Notes under the pieces: model-generated
The model's database searches: none
Seen by the model: the letters and a program-made list of their open reading frames with translations, nothing else
Told to the model about the DNA's origin: nothing
In this document: positions 1 through 12,426 of the stretch, piece by piece
Numbering within the stretch: position 1 is the first letter of the stretch
Layout: each line of letters starts with the position of its first letter
DNA from: JAHEEL01 sp964581295
Lineage (GTDB): Bacteria > Actinomycetota > Acidimicrobiia > Spongiisociales > UBA5794
Reading direction: 5' to 3'
NCBI GenBank assembly: GCA_964581295.1
Contig: CAZONX010000001.1
Location: forward strand, 7,723 to 71,722
DNA length: 64,000 nucleotides
Translations under genes and position numbers: made by a program

Positions 1-114
1 GTCGACTTCGAAGCCGTAGATGTCGGCGGCGGCATCGAGCACCCGCACTGCCTCATCGGTGATCTCGAGACCAACGCCGTCGCCGGGTATGAGGGCGATC
101 CGATACGACTTCAT
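1..114 (-). CDS. Isocitrate/isopropylmalate dehydrogenase family, N-terminus only
   Basis: Only the first 38 codons lie in the window; the gene runs off the left edge. The translation begins MKSYRIALIPGDGVG and continues with an acidic helix, the nucleotide-binding start typical of beta-decarboxylating dehydrogenases (3-isopropylmalate, NAD- or NADP-isocitrate, tartrate dehydrogenase). A strong Shine-Dalgarno AGGAGG lies 6 nt upstream of the ATG (121-126 on the complementary strand). Substrate cannot be decided from this fragment because the specificity helix is outside the window. It lies downstream of purB on the same strand with about 95 nt between them. Confidence 0.75.
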   Translation of the reverse strand, partial: MKSYRIALIPGDGVGLEITDEAVRVLDAAADIYGFEVD

Positions 115-190
115 GTGGCACCTCCTGGTGGCCAAGCTTCGGTGTAGCCGATGCTATCGCTTGATAGGGAAAGGGTCCATTCGAGCACTG

Positions 191-208
191 GGCTCCCTCG
201 GAGGAGCC
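191..208 (-). terminator. Short hairpin directly after purB stop
   Basis: Six-base arms GGCTCC and GGAGCC with a six-base loop abut the purB stop codon. No clear U-tract follows, so a weak or non-intrinsic terminator, or simply a 3'-end stem, is all that can be claimed. Confidence 0.35.
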
Positions 209-1500
<1,292 letters not shown>

Positions 1501-1504
<4 letters not shown>

Positions 1505-2781
1505 TGATCCGGGCGCATGAGCGTCGCTTCGCGACCGGGGCCCACCCCCACGGACGAAACGCGAACGCCGCACAGTTCCTCGACGTGCTCGACGTAACGG
1601 CGTGCCGCGTCCGGCAGGCCGTCGTAGGACGTGACCTTCGAGATGTCGACGTTCCAGCCCTCGAGCTCTTCGTAGATCGGCGTGCAGTGATAGAGCACGG
1701 ATTGCTGACGCGGGAACTCGTCGTATCGCGTGCCGTCCGACTCGTAGGCGATCGCGATCTTGATCGGATCGAAGTGGGACAGGATGTCGAGCTTCGTAAG
1801 GGCGATCTCGGTGAGTCCGTTGACCCGCGCCGAGTAGCGCAGTGCCACGGCATCGAGCCAGCCACACCGGCGTCGACGGCCGGTGACCACGCCGTACTCG
1901 CCACCGATGTCGATCATGCGGTCGCCGGTCTCGTCGAGGAGTTCGGTCGGGAACGGTCCGGTTCCGACTCGCGTGATGTAGGCCTTCGCCACGCCGATTA
2001 CTCGGTCGATGTCGCGCGGGCCGATCCCAGAACCGGTCGCGGCGCCACCCGCCGTGGGGTTCGACGACGTCACGAACGGGTAGGTCCCGTGATCGATGTC
2101 GAGCAGCGTTCCTTGCGCCCCCTCAAACAGCACGTTCTTGCCGCCGTGGATCGCTTCCCAGACCAGAAGGGACGTGTCGGTGATGTGGCCCTCGAGGCGT
2201 GACGCGTAGACGAGGTACTCCTCGTAGATCTCGTCGACATCGAGCGGCAGCTGGTTGTAGACCTTGGTGAGTTGCCGGTTCTTGTCCTTGAGGGCGACCT
2301 CGAGCTTCGTGCGGAAGATCTTCGGGTCCAAAAGGTCCTGCATGCGGATGCCAAAGCGGGAGAACTTGTCCATGTAGCACGGGCCGATGCCGCGCTTGGT
2401 GGTGCCGATCTGCTGCTCGCCGAGATAGCGCTCGAGAACGGCGTCCATCTTGCGGTGATAGGGCATGATCACGTGCGCGTTGCCGGACACTTGCACGCGC
2501 GAAGGGTCGATGCCCCGCTCGGTGAGCTCGTCCATTTCGCGCAACAAGACGGCCGGGTCCACGACGGTTCCGTTTCCGATGACCGGTGTGACTTGGGGGT
2601 AGAGGACTCCCGAGGGGATGAGGCTCAGTGCGAATCGCTCGCCTTCGACCACGATCGTGTGCCCGGCGTTGTTCCCTCCCTGGTAGCGCACTACCACATC
2701 GGCATTTCGGGAGTAGAGATCGGTGATCTTCCCTTTGCCTTCGTCGCCCCACTGGGAGCCAAGGATCACCGTCGCTGTCAT
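1501..2781 (-). CDS. purA: Adenylosuccinate synthetase
   Basis: 426 aa, full length. It condenses IMP and aspartate with GTP hydrolysis to give adenylosuccinate. The N-terminal P-loop GSQWGDEGKGK starts near residue 8, followed by GGNNAGHT and later the RRRRCGWLDAVALRYS region of the IMP site. The Shine-Dalgarno GGAGGAG precedes the ATG by 6 nt. The stop codon overlaps the purB start by 4 nt, so the two AMP-branch enzymes are probably one transcript. The gene is divergent from the YjbQ gene, with a palindrome in the 143-nt spacer. Confidence 0.97.
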
Positions 2782-2810
2782 GTGGTCTCCTCCACTGGTG
2801 AGAGCCGATT

Positions 2811-2825
2811 CTACCGGCCCGGTAG
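2811..2825. promoter_or_regulatory. 15-nt palindrome in purA/yjbQ divergent spacer
   Basis: CTACCGG, one base, CCGGTAG: a perfect 7+1+7 inverted repeat located 29 nt upstream of the purA start. Position and symmetry suit a dimeric repressor site, but no regulator is identified and a transcript hairpin is also possible. A CGGTATCCT -10-like box for the rightward gene is at 2874-2882. Confidence 0.4.
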
Positions 2826-2924
2826 AGCAGGCCGTAGCCCACCCGAAATGGCGTGGCAGGTTCGGTGAGGCCCCGGTATCCTTGCGTGGCCGTTAGGGTC
2901 TCGTCGTCGATTCACAAGGACATC

Positions 2925-3449
2925 ATGGACGAGCGTATCGCCATTCGAAAAGCCACCCTCGATCCCATCGGTACGCCCGTCGTGCTTGCCGCCAGTGAGT
3001 CGCCTGCCATCCGCACCGAGGCCATGCACTTCCACACCACGGCGTCAGAGGAGTTCTGGGACTTCACCGACATCGTGCGCGACGTCGTGAAGCGCTCGAT
3101 GGTGGGCCACGGCCAGGTCACGGTGTATACCCCGCACACCACCACGTCGATCGTCATCAACGAGTCCGAGACCGGCTTCCTCAACGATTTCCGCAAGGCC
3201 ATCGACCGCGCCGTGCCGGTCGACGCCTACTACGAGCACGACGACCACGACGTGCGCACTGAGAACATGCAGGAAGACGAGTTCATCAACGGCCACGCTC
3301 ATGTGCGCCAGCTGCTCGTCGGTCAGCCGTCGGTGACGATCCCAATCGTGGACGGCGAAGTCCTTCTCGGTCAGTGGCAGCGGGTGCTCTACGCGGAGTT
3401 CGACCAGCCGAGAGAGCGGCGCATCTTCTTCCACGCCCAGGGAATCTGA
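2925..3449 (+). CDS. YjbQ/UPF0047 family protein (secondary thiamine-phosphate synthase-like)
   Basis: About 174 aa. The core has the family signature TPHTTTSIVINE and HDDHDVRTENMQEDE, then NGHAHVRQLLVG and LLGQWQRVLYAEFDQPRERR, which are the conserved His/Asp/Glu-rich segments of UPF0047. E. coli YjbQ has weak thiamine-phosphate synthase activity; the physiological role in the family is unsettled. The ATG at 2925 has AAGGA 4 nt upstream; the core begins about 33 residues further on, so an internal start is not excluded. A -10-like CGGTATCCT sits about 43 nt upstream. Confidence 0.85.
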   Translation: MDERIAIRKATLDPIGTPVVLAASESPAIRTEAMHFHTTASEEFWDFTDIVRDVVKRSMVGHGQVTVYTPHTTTSIVINESETGFLNDFRKAIDRAVPVDAYYEHDDHDVRTENMQEDEFINGHAHVRQLLVGQPSVTIPIVDGEVLLGQWQRVLYAEFDQPRERRIFFHAQGI

Positions 3450-3505
3450 TCCAACCTCGCAGCGACCCCGCGGATCCGGCGCTAGCCGACAGCGTCGACA
3501 TCATT

Positions 3506-4222
3506 GTGTGCCGCGATGTTACGAAGTCGTTTGGTGACATCCCTGCGCTGCGAGGTGTGACGACCACCGTTGCCGAGAGCGAAGTGGTGGTGATCATCGG
3601 ACCATCGGGATCGGGCAAATCGACCTTCATCCGCTGCATCAACCGCCTTGAAGCCCACGACGGCGGCACCATCACGGTCCACGGCATCGAGCTGACCGGG
3701 GACGTCGCCAACGTCGAGCAGATCCGGTCCGAGGTCGGCATGGTGTTTCAACAGTCCAACCTGTTCCCGGAACTCACGGTTCTCGAGAACGTCACTCTCG
3801 CACCTCAGCAAGTGCGGGGGGTCGAAAAGGAAGAGGCCGACGAATCGGGGATGGCGGTGCTCGAGCGTTTCGGCATCGCGGATCTCGCCGACCGGTTCCC
3901 GGATCAGCTCTCCGGTGGACAGCAACAGCGGGTTGCCATTGCGCGATCGCTCGCGATGAAGCCCAAGATCATGCTGTTCGACGAGCCGACCTCGGCGCTC
4001 GACCCCGAGATGATCCTCGAGGTGCTCGACGTGATGAAGGAGTTGGCGAATTCCGGCATGACGATGCTGGTGGTCACCCACGAGATGGGGTTTGCCCGAG
4101 AAGTGGCCGACCGGATCCTGTTCTTCGACGAGGGTGTGGTCCTCGAATCAGGTACGCCTGAGCACTTCTTCGCGGACCCGCAGCACGAAAGAACGAAGCT
4201 GTTTCTGAGCCAGATCCTCTGA
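3506..4222 (+). CDS. Amino-acid-type (GlnQ-like) ABC transporter ATP-binding protein, orphan
   Basis: About 238 aa ATPase of polar amino acid uptake systems. Walker A GPSGSGKST, Q-loop MVFQQSNLFPELTVLENV, signature LSGGQQQRVAIARSLA, Walker B IMLFDEPTSALDP and H-loop VTHEMGFA are all present. No permease or binding-protein gene is adjacent, so partners must be elsewhere. The start is uncertain: GTG at 3506 opens just before the usual first strand but has no Shine-Dalgarno; CTG at 3445 or a start inside the upstream gene would be in frame. The next gene, serC, starts 40 nt downstream. Confidence 0.88.
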   Translation: MCRDVTKSFGDIPALRGVTTTVAESEVVVIIGPSGSGKSTFIRCINRLEAHDGGTITVHGIELTGDVANVEQIRSEVGMVFQQSNLFPELTVLENVTLAPQQVRGVEKEEADESGMAVLERFGIADLADRFPDQLSGGQQQRVAIARSLAMKPKIMLFDEPTSALDPEMILEVLDVMKELANSGMTMLVVTHEMGFAREVADRILFFDEGVVLESGTPEHFFADPQHERTKLFLSQIL

Positions 4223-4262
4223 CCCGGTAGTGTCCGATCACCATGCCAGACGAGGTCGCCCC

Positions 4263-5342
4263 ATGAGGGTCGTCAACTTCAACGCCGGGCCGAGCACATT
4301 GCCCCCCGCCGTGTTGGAAGAGGTGCGTGACGAGATTGTCGAGTTCGGCGACTCGGGGATGTCGATGATCGAGATGAGCCACCGCTCCGAGGACTACGAA
4401 GCGGTTCATTCCGGGGCGGTGCGTCTGATTCGCCGGCTATTCGCCGTGCCCGACGACTTCGACGTGCTGTTCGTCCAGGGCGGAGCGACGATGCAGTTCG
4501 GGATGCTGGCGATGAACCTGCTGAGCGATGGCTCGAAGGGCGGCTACGTCGACACGGGTGCGTGGGCTTCGAAGGCCCTTGCGGATGGGGCCCACCACGG
4601 GGATGTCTACACCGCATGGAGCGGCCGTGCCGGCGGGTATGTCCGGGTTCCGGTTTCGTCCGAGGTCGAGATTCAGACCGACACGCGCTACGTCCACCTC
4701 ACGAGCAACGAGACCATCGGTGGTGTGCAGTATCGAATGTGGCCGGATGTCGGCGTCCCGCTCGTGGCGGACATGTCGTCGGATCTCATGAGCCGCCCGA
4801 TCCCGTGGGAACGATTCGATGTCGTCTACGGCGGTGTCCAGAAGAACCTGGCCCCGGCCGGGCTGGCGCTCGTGTTCATCCGAACGAGCGTGCTCGAGCA
4901 CACGGCGCGCGACCTGGCGTCCTACTTCCGCTACGACGTGCACGCCCGTGCGGGATCGATGTACAACACCCCGCCGGTGTTCTCGATCTATGTGATGGAG
5001 AAGGTACTGCGCTGGATCCGTCATGGAGGCGGTCTCGATGCCATGGAGGCGGTTGCCGATGAGCGAGCCGGGCTGCTGTACGGAGCGATCGACAACAGCG
5101 ACGGCTTCTACACCAACCCGGTGGAGCCCGCGAGTCGGTCGCACATGAACGTTGTGTTCCGACTCGCCGACCACGACCTGGAGTCGGCGTTCATCGATGA
5201 GGCCGCCGAGCGCGGTCTGGTCGGACTCAAGGGCCACCGCAGCGTCGGGGGCGTCCGGGCGTCGATCTACAACGCCATGCCGATCGCCGGCGTTGAGAGG
5301 CTGTGTGAATTGATGGGGGAATTCCGCCGCCGGGTCGCGTGA
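4263..5342 (+). CDS. serC: Phosphoserine aminotransferase
   Basis: 359 aa, standard length. PLP enzyme converting 3-phosphohydroxypyruvate and glutamate to phosphoserine and 2-oxoglutarate. Start MRVVNFNAGPSTLPP is the family's exact opening; GAGG lies about 8 nt upstream, and a -10-like CGGTAGTGT is at 4225-4233. The PLP lysine is Lys194 in GGVQKNLAPAG, and the C-terminus carries GHRSVGGVRASIYNA. It converges on serA with only one base between the two stop codons, so serine synthesis is split between two converging units. Confidence 0.96.
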   Translation: MRVVNFNAGPSTLPPAVLEEVRDEIVEFGDSGMSMIEMSHRSEDYEAVHSGAVRLIRRLFAVPDDFDVLFVQGGATMQFGMLAMNLLSDGSKGGYVDTGAWASKALADGAHHGDVYTAWSGRAGGYVRVPVSSEVEIQTDTRYVHLTSNETIGGVQYRMWPDVGVPLVADMSSDLMSRPIPWERFDVVYGGVQKNLAPAGLALVFIRTSVLEHTARDLASYFRYDVHARAGSMYNTPPVFSIYVMEKVLRWIRHGGGLDAMEAVADERAGLLYGAIDNSDGFYTNPVEPASRSHMNVVFRLADHDLESAFIDEAAERGLVGLKGHRSVGGVRASIYNAMPIAGVERLCELMGEFRRRVA

Positions 5343-5343
5343 G

Positions 5344-6933
5344 CTAGAACCGAACCTTCGTGATGCGTTCGATTGGGTCGGTCGCTGCGAGGGCTTGGAG
5401 TGCCTCGTCGGGGACGTCGGAGTCGACGCTGATGAACGACAGCGCACGGCCGCCCGGTGCGGAACGGCCCGTCTTCCATGTGGCGATATTGACGCCAAGT
5501 TCGCCGAGCGTTGTCCCGACCTTCCCAATGAAGCCGGGCTCATCGTGGCTGACCGTCACGAGGATCGTGTCCTGAGGCACGACATCGATCCGATATCCGT
5601 CGACTTCGACGATCCGCGGCTCGTCATGGCTGAACAGCGTCGCTGCCACCGTGCGGCTCCCGCCGCTCCACTCGACGCGGCATGAGATCAGATTCGGGTA
5701 GTCAAGGCTGTGTAAACCGGAGGTCTGGGACACGGCGATTCCGCGCTCGCCGGCAACGTGCTGTGCGTTGACGTAGTTCACCGAGCCGGTGACCACTCGC
5801 TCCAGGATGCCCTTGAGGGCCGCGATCGAGACGGGTGCGATGTGCTCGTCGATGTCGTCACCCTCGACAGCGACCTCGACCTTGGTGACGGCGCCGAGGG
5901 CGAGCTGTGATTGGAGACTGCCCAGGCGTTCTGCCAGTTCGAGATACGGGCGTAGCTCGCTGAGCAGCTGTCCGTCGACCACTGGCATGTTCACGGCGTT
6001 GCGAAAGTCCGTGCCCTCGAGTGCGTCGATGACTTGGCGGACGATCTGGATGCCGACTTCTCGCTGTGCCTCGTCGGTGCTCGCCGCGAGGTGCGGGGTG
6101 ACGACGACGTTGTCCATGTGGAGCAGCGGATTGGATGGATCCGGCGGTTCGTCGGTGAGCACGTCAAGTGCGGCGCCCGCGACTCGGCCGTCTTCGAGGG
6201 CCGCGATCAGTGCCTGCTCGTCGATCAGGCCGCCACGGGCGGCGTTGACGATGCGGACCCCCGGCTTCATTCGTGCGATAGCGTCGGCGTCGATCATGTT
6301 CCTTGTGTCGTCGGTGAGCGCTGCATGGAGGGTGATGAAGTCGGATTGTTCGAGCAGTTCATCAAGCGACACCTGATCGACCTTGAGCAGCGCGGCCCGC
6401 TCACTGCTCAGATACGGGTCGTGGCAGATGATCTCCATGCCGAAGCCCCGGCATCGTCGTGCCACGCGTTGCCCGACGCGGCCGAAGCCGATGATGCCGA
6501 TGGTCTTCGATCGAACCTCGATGCCCTTGAACCGCTCGCGGTCCCACTCACCGCTGCGCAAGCTCGCCGTCGCCTGTGGCACATTGCGGCACAACGCGAG
6601 GAGCAGCGCCATCGTGTGCTCGGTGGTTGCCACCGTGTTGGCGCCGGGCGTATTCATCACGATCACCCCCCGCGCACTCGCCGCCGGGACATCGATGTTG
6701 TCGACGCCGGCACCGGCTCGGCCAATGACCTGCAGCCGTTCGCCCGCCGCGATGACCGCTTCGGTGACCTGAGCGCTGCTGCGGATGATCAGGCCGTCGT
6801 ACCCAATGATGCGCTCCGCCAGCGCGTCAGGACTCATCCCCTTCTCCACGACAAAGTCGACGTCCGGGTGGGCGTTGAGCAGGTCGACGGCTTCCTGCGA
6901 GAGGTCATCGGTTGCGAGTACCCGGTATGTCAT
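5344..6933 (-). CDS. serA: D-3-phosphoglycerate dehydrogenase, long (ASB + ACT) form
   Basis: 529 aa. First committed step of serine synthesis, oxidising 3-phosphoglycerate to 3-phosphohydroxypyruvate with NAD. N-terminal dehydrogenase to about residue 310 with NAD motif GFGRVGQRVA, catalytic RGGLIDEQAL and VVTPHLAASTDEAQ His; then the allosteric substrate-binding domain and a C-terminal ACT domain (DTILVTVSHDEPGFIGKVG), the layout seen in mycobacterial SerA, which is serine-inhibited. ATG overlaps the serB stop in an ATGA. Confidence 0.96.
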   Translation of the reverse strand: MTYRVLATDDLSQEAVDLLNAHPDVDFVVEKGMSPDALAERIIGYDGLIIRSSAQVTEAVIAAGERLQVIGRAGAGVDNIDVPAASARGVIVMNTPGANTVATTEHTMALLLALCRNVPQATASLRSGEWDRERFKGIEVRSKTIGIIGFGRVGQRVARRCRGFGMEIICHDPYLSSERAALLKVDQVSLDELLEQSDFITLHAALTDDTRNMIDADAIARMKPGVRIVNAARGGLIDEQALIAALEDGRVAGAALDVLTDEPPDPSNPLLHMDNVVVTPHLAASTDEAQREVGIQIVRQVIDALEGTDFRNAVNMPVVDGQLLSELRPYLELAERLGSLQSQLALGAVTKVEVAVEGDDIDEHIAPVSIAALKGILERVVTGSVNYVNAQHVAGERGIAVSQTSGLHSLDYPNLISCRVEWSGGSRTVAATLFSHDEPRIVEVDGYRIDVVPQDTILVTVSHDEPGFIGKVGTTLGELGVNIATWKTGRSAPGGRALSFISVDSDVPDEALQALAATDPIERITKVRF

Positions 6934-7724
6934 GGCGTCGTGCCCCTTTTGATGATGAGTTCTCCGTCGCGGATTCTGGTCCCGGCGTCGTCGATCAGCG
7001 AGACATACGACGTGGTGCTGAGTGCTTCTTGTTCGGACGCCGTCAGGGCGAGACCGAGCAGCGGCGAAAGGGCGGGCCCCGTGATCAGGACGTCGGCAGC
7101 GGCGACGACGGCTGGGCGCTGTGCGACGCCGGTGAATCCGACGAAGCAGGTGACCTCCCCGGCGGCCACGAGATCGCTGGAGCCATCGCCGATCAGCAAC
7201 GAACGCCCCGGCCGATCTTGAAGCAACTCGCGCACCACCGTCGTCTTGCCGTCGGCCGTGGTGAGGGGGCTGGGTTCAACCCCCGCATACCGGTCGACCA
7301 ACGCCTCGTCAGGTGCATAGCGGATGCCGACCGCGCGAATGTGGTCCTCCGGGACGCCCAACCAGGCACCGAAAGGCCCGACGGCGTCGACGAGACCACC
7401 CGACACGATGAACACCTGCTTGCCGACTGCGCACAACGCTCCGATCACGGCCGGCGCATCGGCTACGACGTGGTGTCGGTAGCGGTCCGCGATCGACGCG
7501 ACGTCGCTCAGCGACGGGTTCAGCATCTCGAGCCTTCGGACGTAGACATCGTCGAGCGCGAGGTCACCGTTCATGGCGGCATCAGTGAGCGACGCGATCT
7601 CTTGGTATCGACCGCTCAAGCGGGCGAGTTCGTCGATGCCTTCGATGGTTGTCAGCGTGCTGTCGCAATCAAAGATGACGGTGTCGAAGCCGGACTGGTA
7701 CTCGGGGATCGCTGCGGTGTCCAT
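6930..7724 (-). CDS. serB: HAD-family phosphoserine phosphatase
   Basis: 264 aa. HAD motif I FDCDSTLT with nucleophile Asp near residue 16, motif II VSGG, motif III Lys and motif IV GDGSSD are visible, and the C1 cap matches phosphoserine phosphatases. It removes phosphate from phosphoserine, completing serine synthesis. The ATG at 7724 has GGAGG about 10 nt upstream. It is 16 nt downstream of the P-type ATPase gene and coupled by ATGA to serA, so the order of transcription is ATPase, serB, serA. Confidence 0.9.
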   Translation of the reverse strand: MDTAAIPEYQSGFDTVIFDCDSTLTTIEGIDELARLSGRYQEIASLTDAAMNGDLALDDVYVRRLEMLNPSLSDVASIADRYRHHVVADAPAVIGALCAVGKQVFIVSGGLVDAVGPFGAWLGVPEDHIRAVGIRYAPDEALVDRYAGVEPSPLTTADGKTTVVRELLQDRPGRSLLIGDGSSDLVAAGEVTCFVGFTGVAQRPAVVAAADVLITGPALSPLLGLALTASEQEALSTTSYVSLIDDAGTRIRDGELIIKRGTTP

Positions 7725-7740
7725 TGCGGTCGGCCTCCGT

Positions 7741-10470
<2,730 letters not shown>

Positions 10471-10537
10471 GACGGGACGATAGGACATCCGGGCCGCTGG
10501 ACGTCAATGCGGCGACGAGGTCGGCCGCCGGGTGCGA

Positions 10538-11850
10538 TCAGCTGATTGCACCACCCAGGTCGTCCCAGCGATCGCCCTCGGCAAGGTCGATAATCGTCAT
10601 TGCCATGGCCAAGGCGCCGTCGGTGATCGCGGCTTCTCCGGACGGAGTCAGCGTGTGGGCCGCGAACTCCTTCTGATGGTTGACCGCGGGCGCTGCCTTG
10701 ATATCGAGCATTGGGTGGATCGTCGGCACTTCGTATGACACGTTCGCCATGTCGGTCGAGCCGGTCGCGGCAGGGTCGTATTCGCTCCCGCGGTGCATCG
10801 GCCGACCCACGACTTCGGAGTTCTCCGCGTAGATGTCGGCCAAAACCGGGTCCACGACCATGTCGGTGTAGGCGTGACCGCGAGGCTTGACCTCGAACGT
10901 GCAGCCGGTGGCGATCGNNNNNNNNNNNNNNNNNNNNNNNNNNNNNNNNNNNNNNNNNNNNNNNNNNNNNNNNNNNNNNNNNNNNNNNNNNNNNNNNNNN
11001 NNNNNNNNNNNNNNNNNTCGGTGTAGGCGTGACCGCGAGGCTTGACCTCGAACGTGCAGCCGGTGGCGATCGCTGCACCCTCGAACGAGGCGAGGACCCT
11101 GGTGTACAGCTCATCGAGACGGTCCTTGGTGAACGCCCGCACGTACCAAGACATCGATGTGAACGCCGGAATCACATTGGGCACGTCACCGCCATGGGTG
11201 AATACGCCGTGGATCTTGTCGGTTGGATAGATCGCCTGCCGGAGGGTGGAGATGTTCACGTAGGACTGCACGGCGGCATCGAGTGCGTTGATCCCAACTT
11301 GCGGTTTGAACGCGGCGTGCGACTCCTTGCCGTGGAACTCGACGTCGAACTGTGCCACCGCGAGGAAGTTCTTGTCGACGACATCATCGTTCGCCGGGTG
11401 AACCATCATTGCCGCGGCGGCGTCGCTGAACGCGCCGGCGTTGATGAGATCGATCTTGCCGCCGTAGGCCTCCTCGGCCGGGGTGCCGAGCACCGTTACG
11501 CGAATGCCGAGCTCGTCGGCAAGGGGAGCCACGGCGATGCCGGCTCCGATCGCGGCCGTGGCGATCACGTTGTGGCCGCAGGCGTGGCCAACCTCGGGGA
11601 GGGCGTCGATTTCGCAGCAGATCACCACCTCGGGACCTGAAGTGCCGACCCGGGCTGCGAACGCGGTGTCGAGGCCGTAGGCCGGATACTCGACGTCGAA
11701 GCCCTTGCTCGAGAGATACTCGACCAGCTTCGCCGATGTCTCGTACTCCTCGTACGCGATCTCTGGATGATCGTACATCCAGCGCGAGAGATCACGCAGC
11801 TCGTGCTCGACCTGCCCAAATGTCTCGCGTGCCGTGTCCTTGGCGTTCAC
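10538..11850 (-). CDS. M20 family amidohydrolase (M20D-like), interrupted by a false assembly gap
   Basis: As written the gene is split by 100 N at 10918-11017. The 55 bases before and after the N run are identical; removing one copy plus the N restores one frame of 385 aa ending at 10538. The joined protein has the M20 metal-site motifs PEVGHACGHN, TPAEEAYGG and VHPAND, and resembles PM20D2/AbgB-type aminoacyl or p-aminobenzoyl-glutamate hydrolases. GTG start with GGAG upstream. Substrate unknown. It is divergent from the AhpD-like gene across a 228-nt spacer that carries a heptamer repeat. Confidence 0.88.
10863..11072. other. 100-N gap flanked by identical 55-bp ends
   Basis: Bases 10863-10917 and 11018-11072 are identical over 55 nt, with exactly 100 N between. 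This is the footprint of two contigs overlapping by an assembly k-mer that were scaffolded without merging. The coding frame is restored by collapsing it, so no sequence is probably missing. Confidence 0.93.
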
Positions 11851-11929
11851 ATCCGCTCCGATTCTCGTTGTGGGTTATGTGTCGCGGCCCCGTCTCGATC
11901 GCACACGACGCATCGTCGCGGTCGGTCCG

Positions 11930-11970
11930 GCTGATAGCTGGCAGCTGGCAGCTATCAGCTATCAGCTGAA
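11930..11970. repeat. Heptamer tandem repeat AGCTGGC/AGCTATC
   Basis: Units of 7 nt at 11936 (AGCTGGC), 11943 (AGCTGGC), 11950 (AGCTATC), 11957 (AGCTATC) and 11964 (AGCTGAA). GCTGATAGCTG (11930-11940) is the exact reverse complement of 11949-11959, so the tract can also form an 11-bp stem. It lies in the divergent spacer 11851-12078; the remainder of that spacer shows only a TAGCAT box at 12052-12057 ahead of the AhpD-like gene. Confidence 0.8.
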
Positions 11971-12078
11971 AGGAGGCTACTCGGCGTGGATCGCGCGGCC
12001 GCCGGTCCGGGATCGTCGGAATGCCGGCGGCTGGCACAGGTTGGAACCTCGTAGCATTGCTTCAAACGAGGAGGTGTC

Positions 12079-12426
12079 ATGGGCGAATACCAAGACGAAA
12101 TCAAAAAGATCGCACCAGCGACGCAGGAACTGCGCGAGTTCATCCCCGAGGTGTACGAGGGGTTTGCTACCACCTACCGAGCGGTCTACCAGGACGGGGC
12201 GTTGACAGCCGGGGCCAAGGAACTCATCGCCGTCGGGATCGCCATCTCGAAGGGCTGCCGGGGCTGCATCGCCAGCCACACGCGCGGCGCCGCCCGCAAG
12301 GGCGTCACAGAGGAACAGATGGCTGAGACCATCGGCGTCGCAATCCAGATGGGTGGCGGGCCGGCTTCGATCTATGGACCGCAGGCGTGGGAGTCGTTCA
12401 AGGAATTCAAAGAGCGCTACGGATGA
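12079..12426 (+). CDS. AhpD-like / carboxymuconolactone decarboxylase family protein
   Basis: 115 aa all-helical protein with the AhpD active-site pattern KGCRGCIASHTRGA (CxxC plus His), expected to act in thiol redox or peroxide metabolism rather than decarboxylation. GAGGAGG Shine-Dalgarno lies 4 nt upstream. Its TGA overlaps the lgt ATG (ATGA), so lgt is probably translated by coupling. Both CxxC residues are cysteines, not in-frame stops, so this is not a selenocysteine form. Exact substrate unknown. Confidence 0.88.
   Translation: MGEYQDEIKKIAPATQELREFIPEVYEGFATTYRAVYQDGALTAGAKELIAVGIAISKGCRGCIASHTRGAARKGVTEEQMAETIGVAIQMGGGPASIYGPQAWESFKEFKERYG

Noticed and set aside
10863..11072. Genuine 55-bp direct repeat flanking the N run
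   Set aside because: Same 55-nt length at 34652-34861, both centred on 100 N, and each collapse restores a reading frame; assembly overlap explains both.
12230..12300. Selenocysteine in the AhpD-like CxxC
   Set aside because: Both positions are cysteine codons and there is no in-frame TGA.
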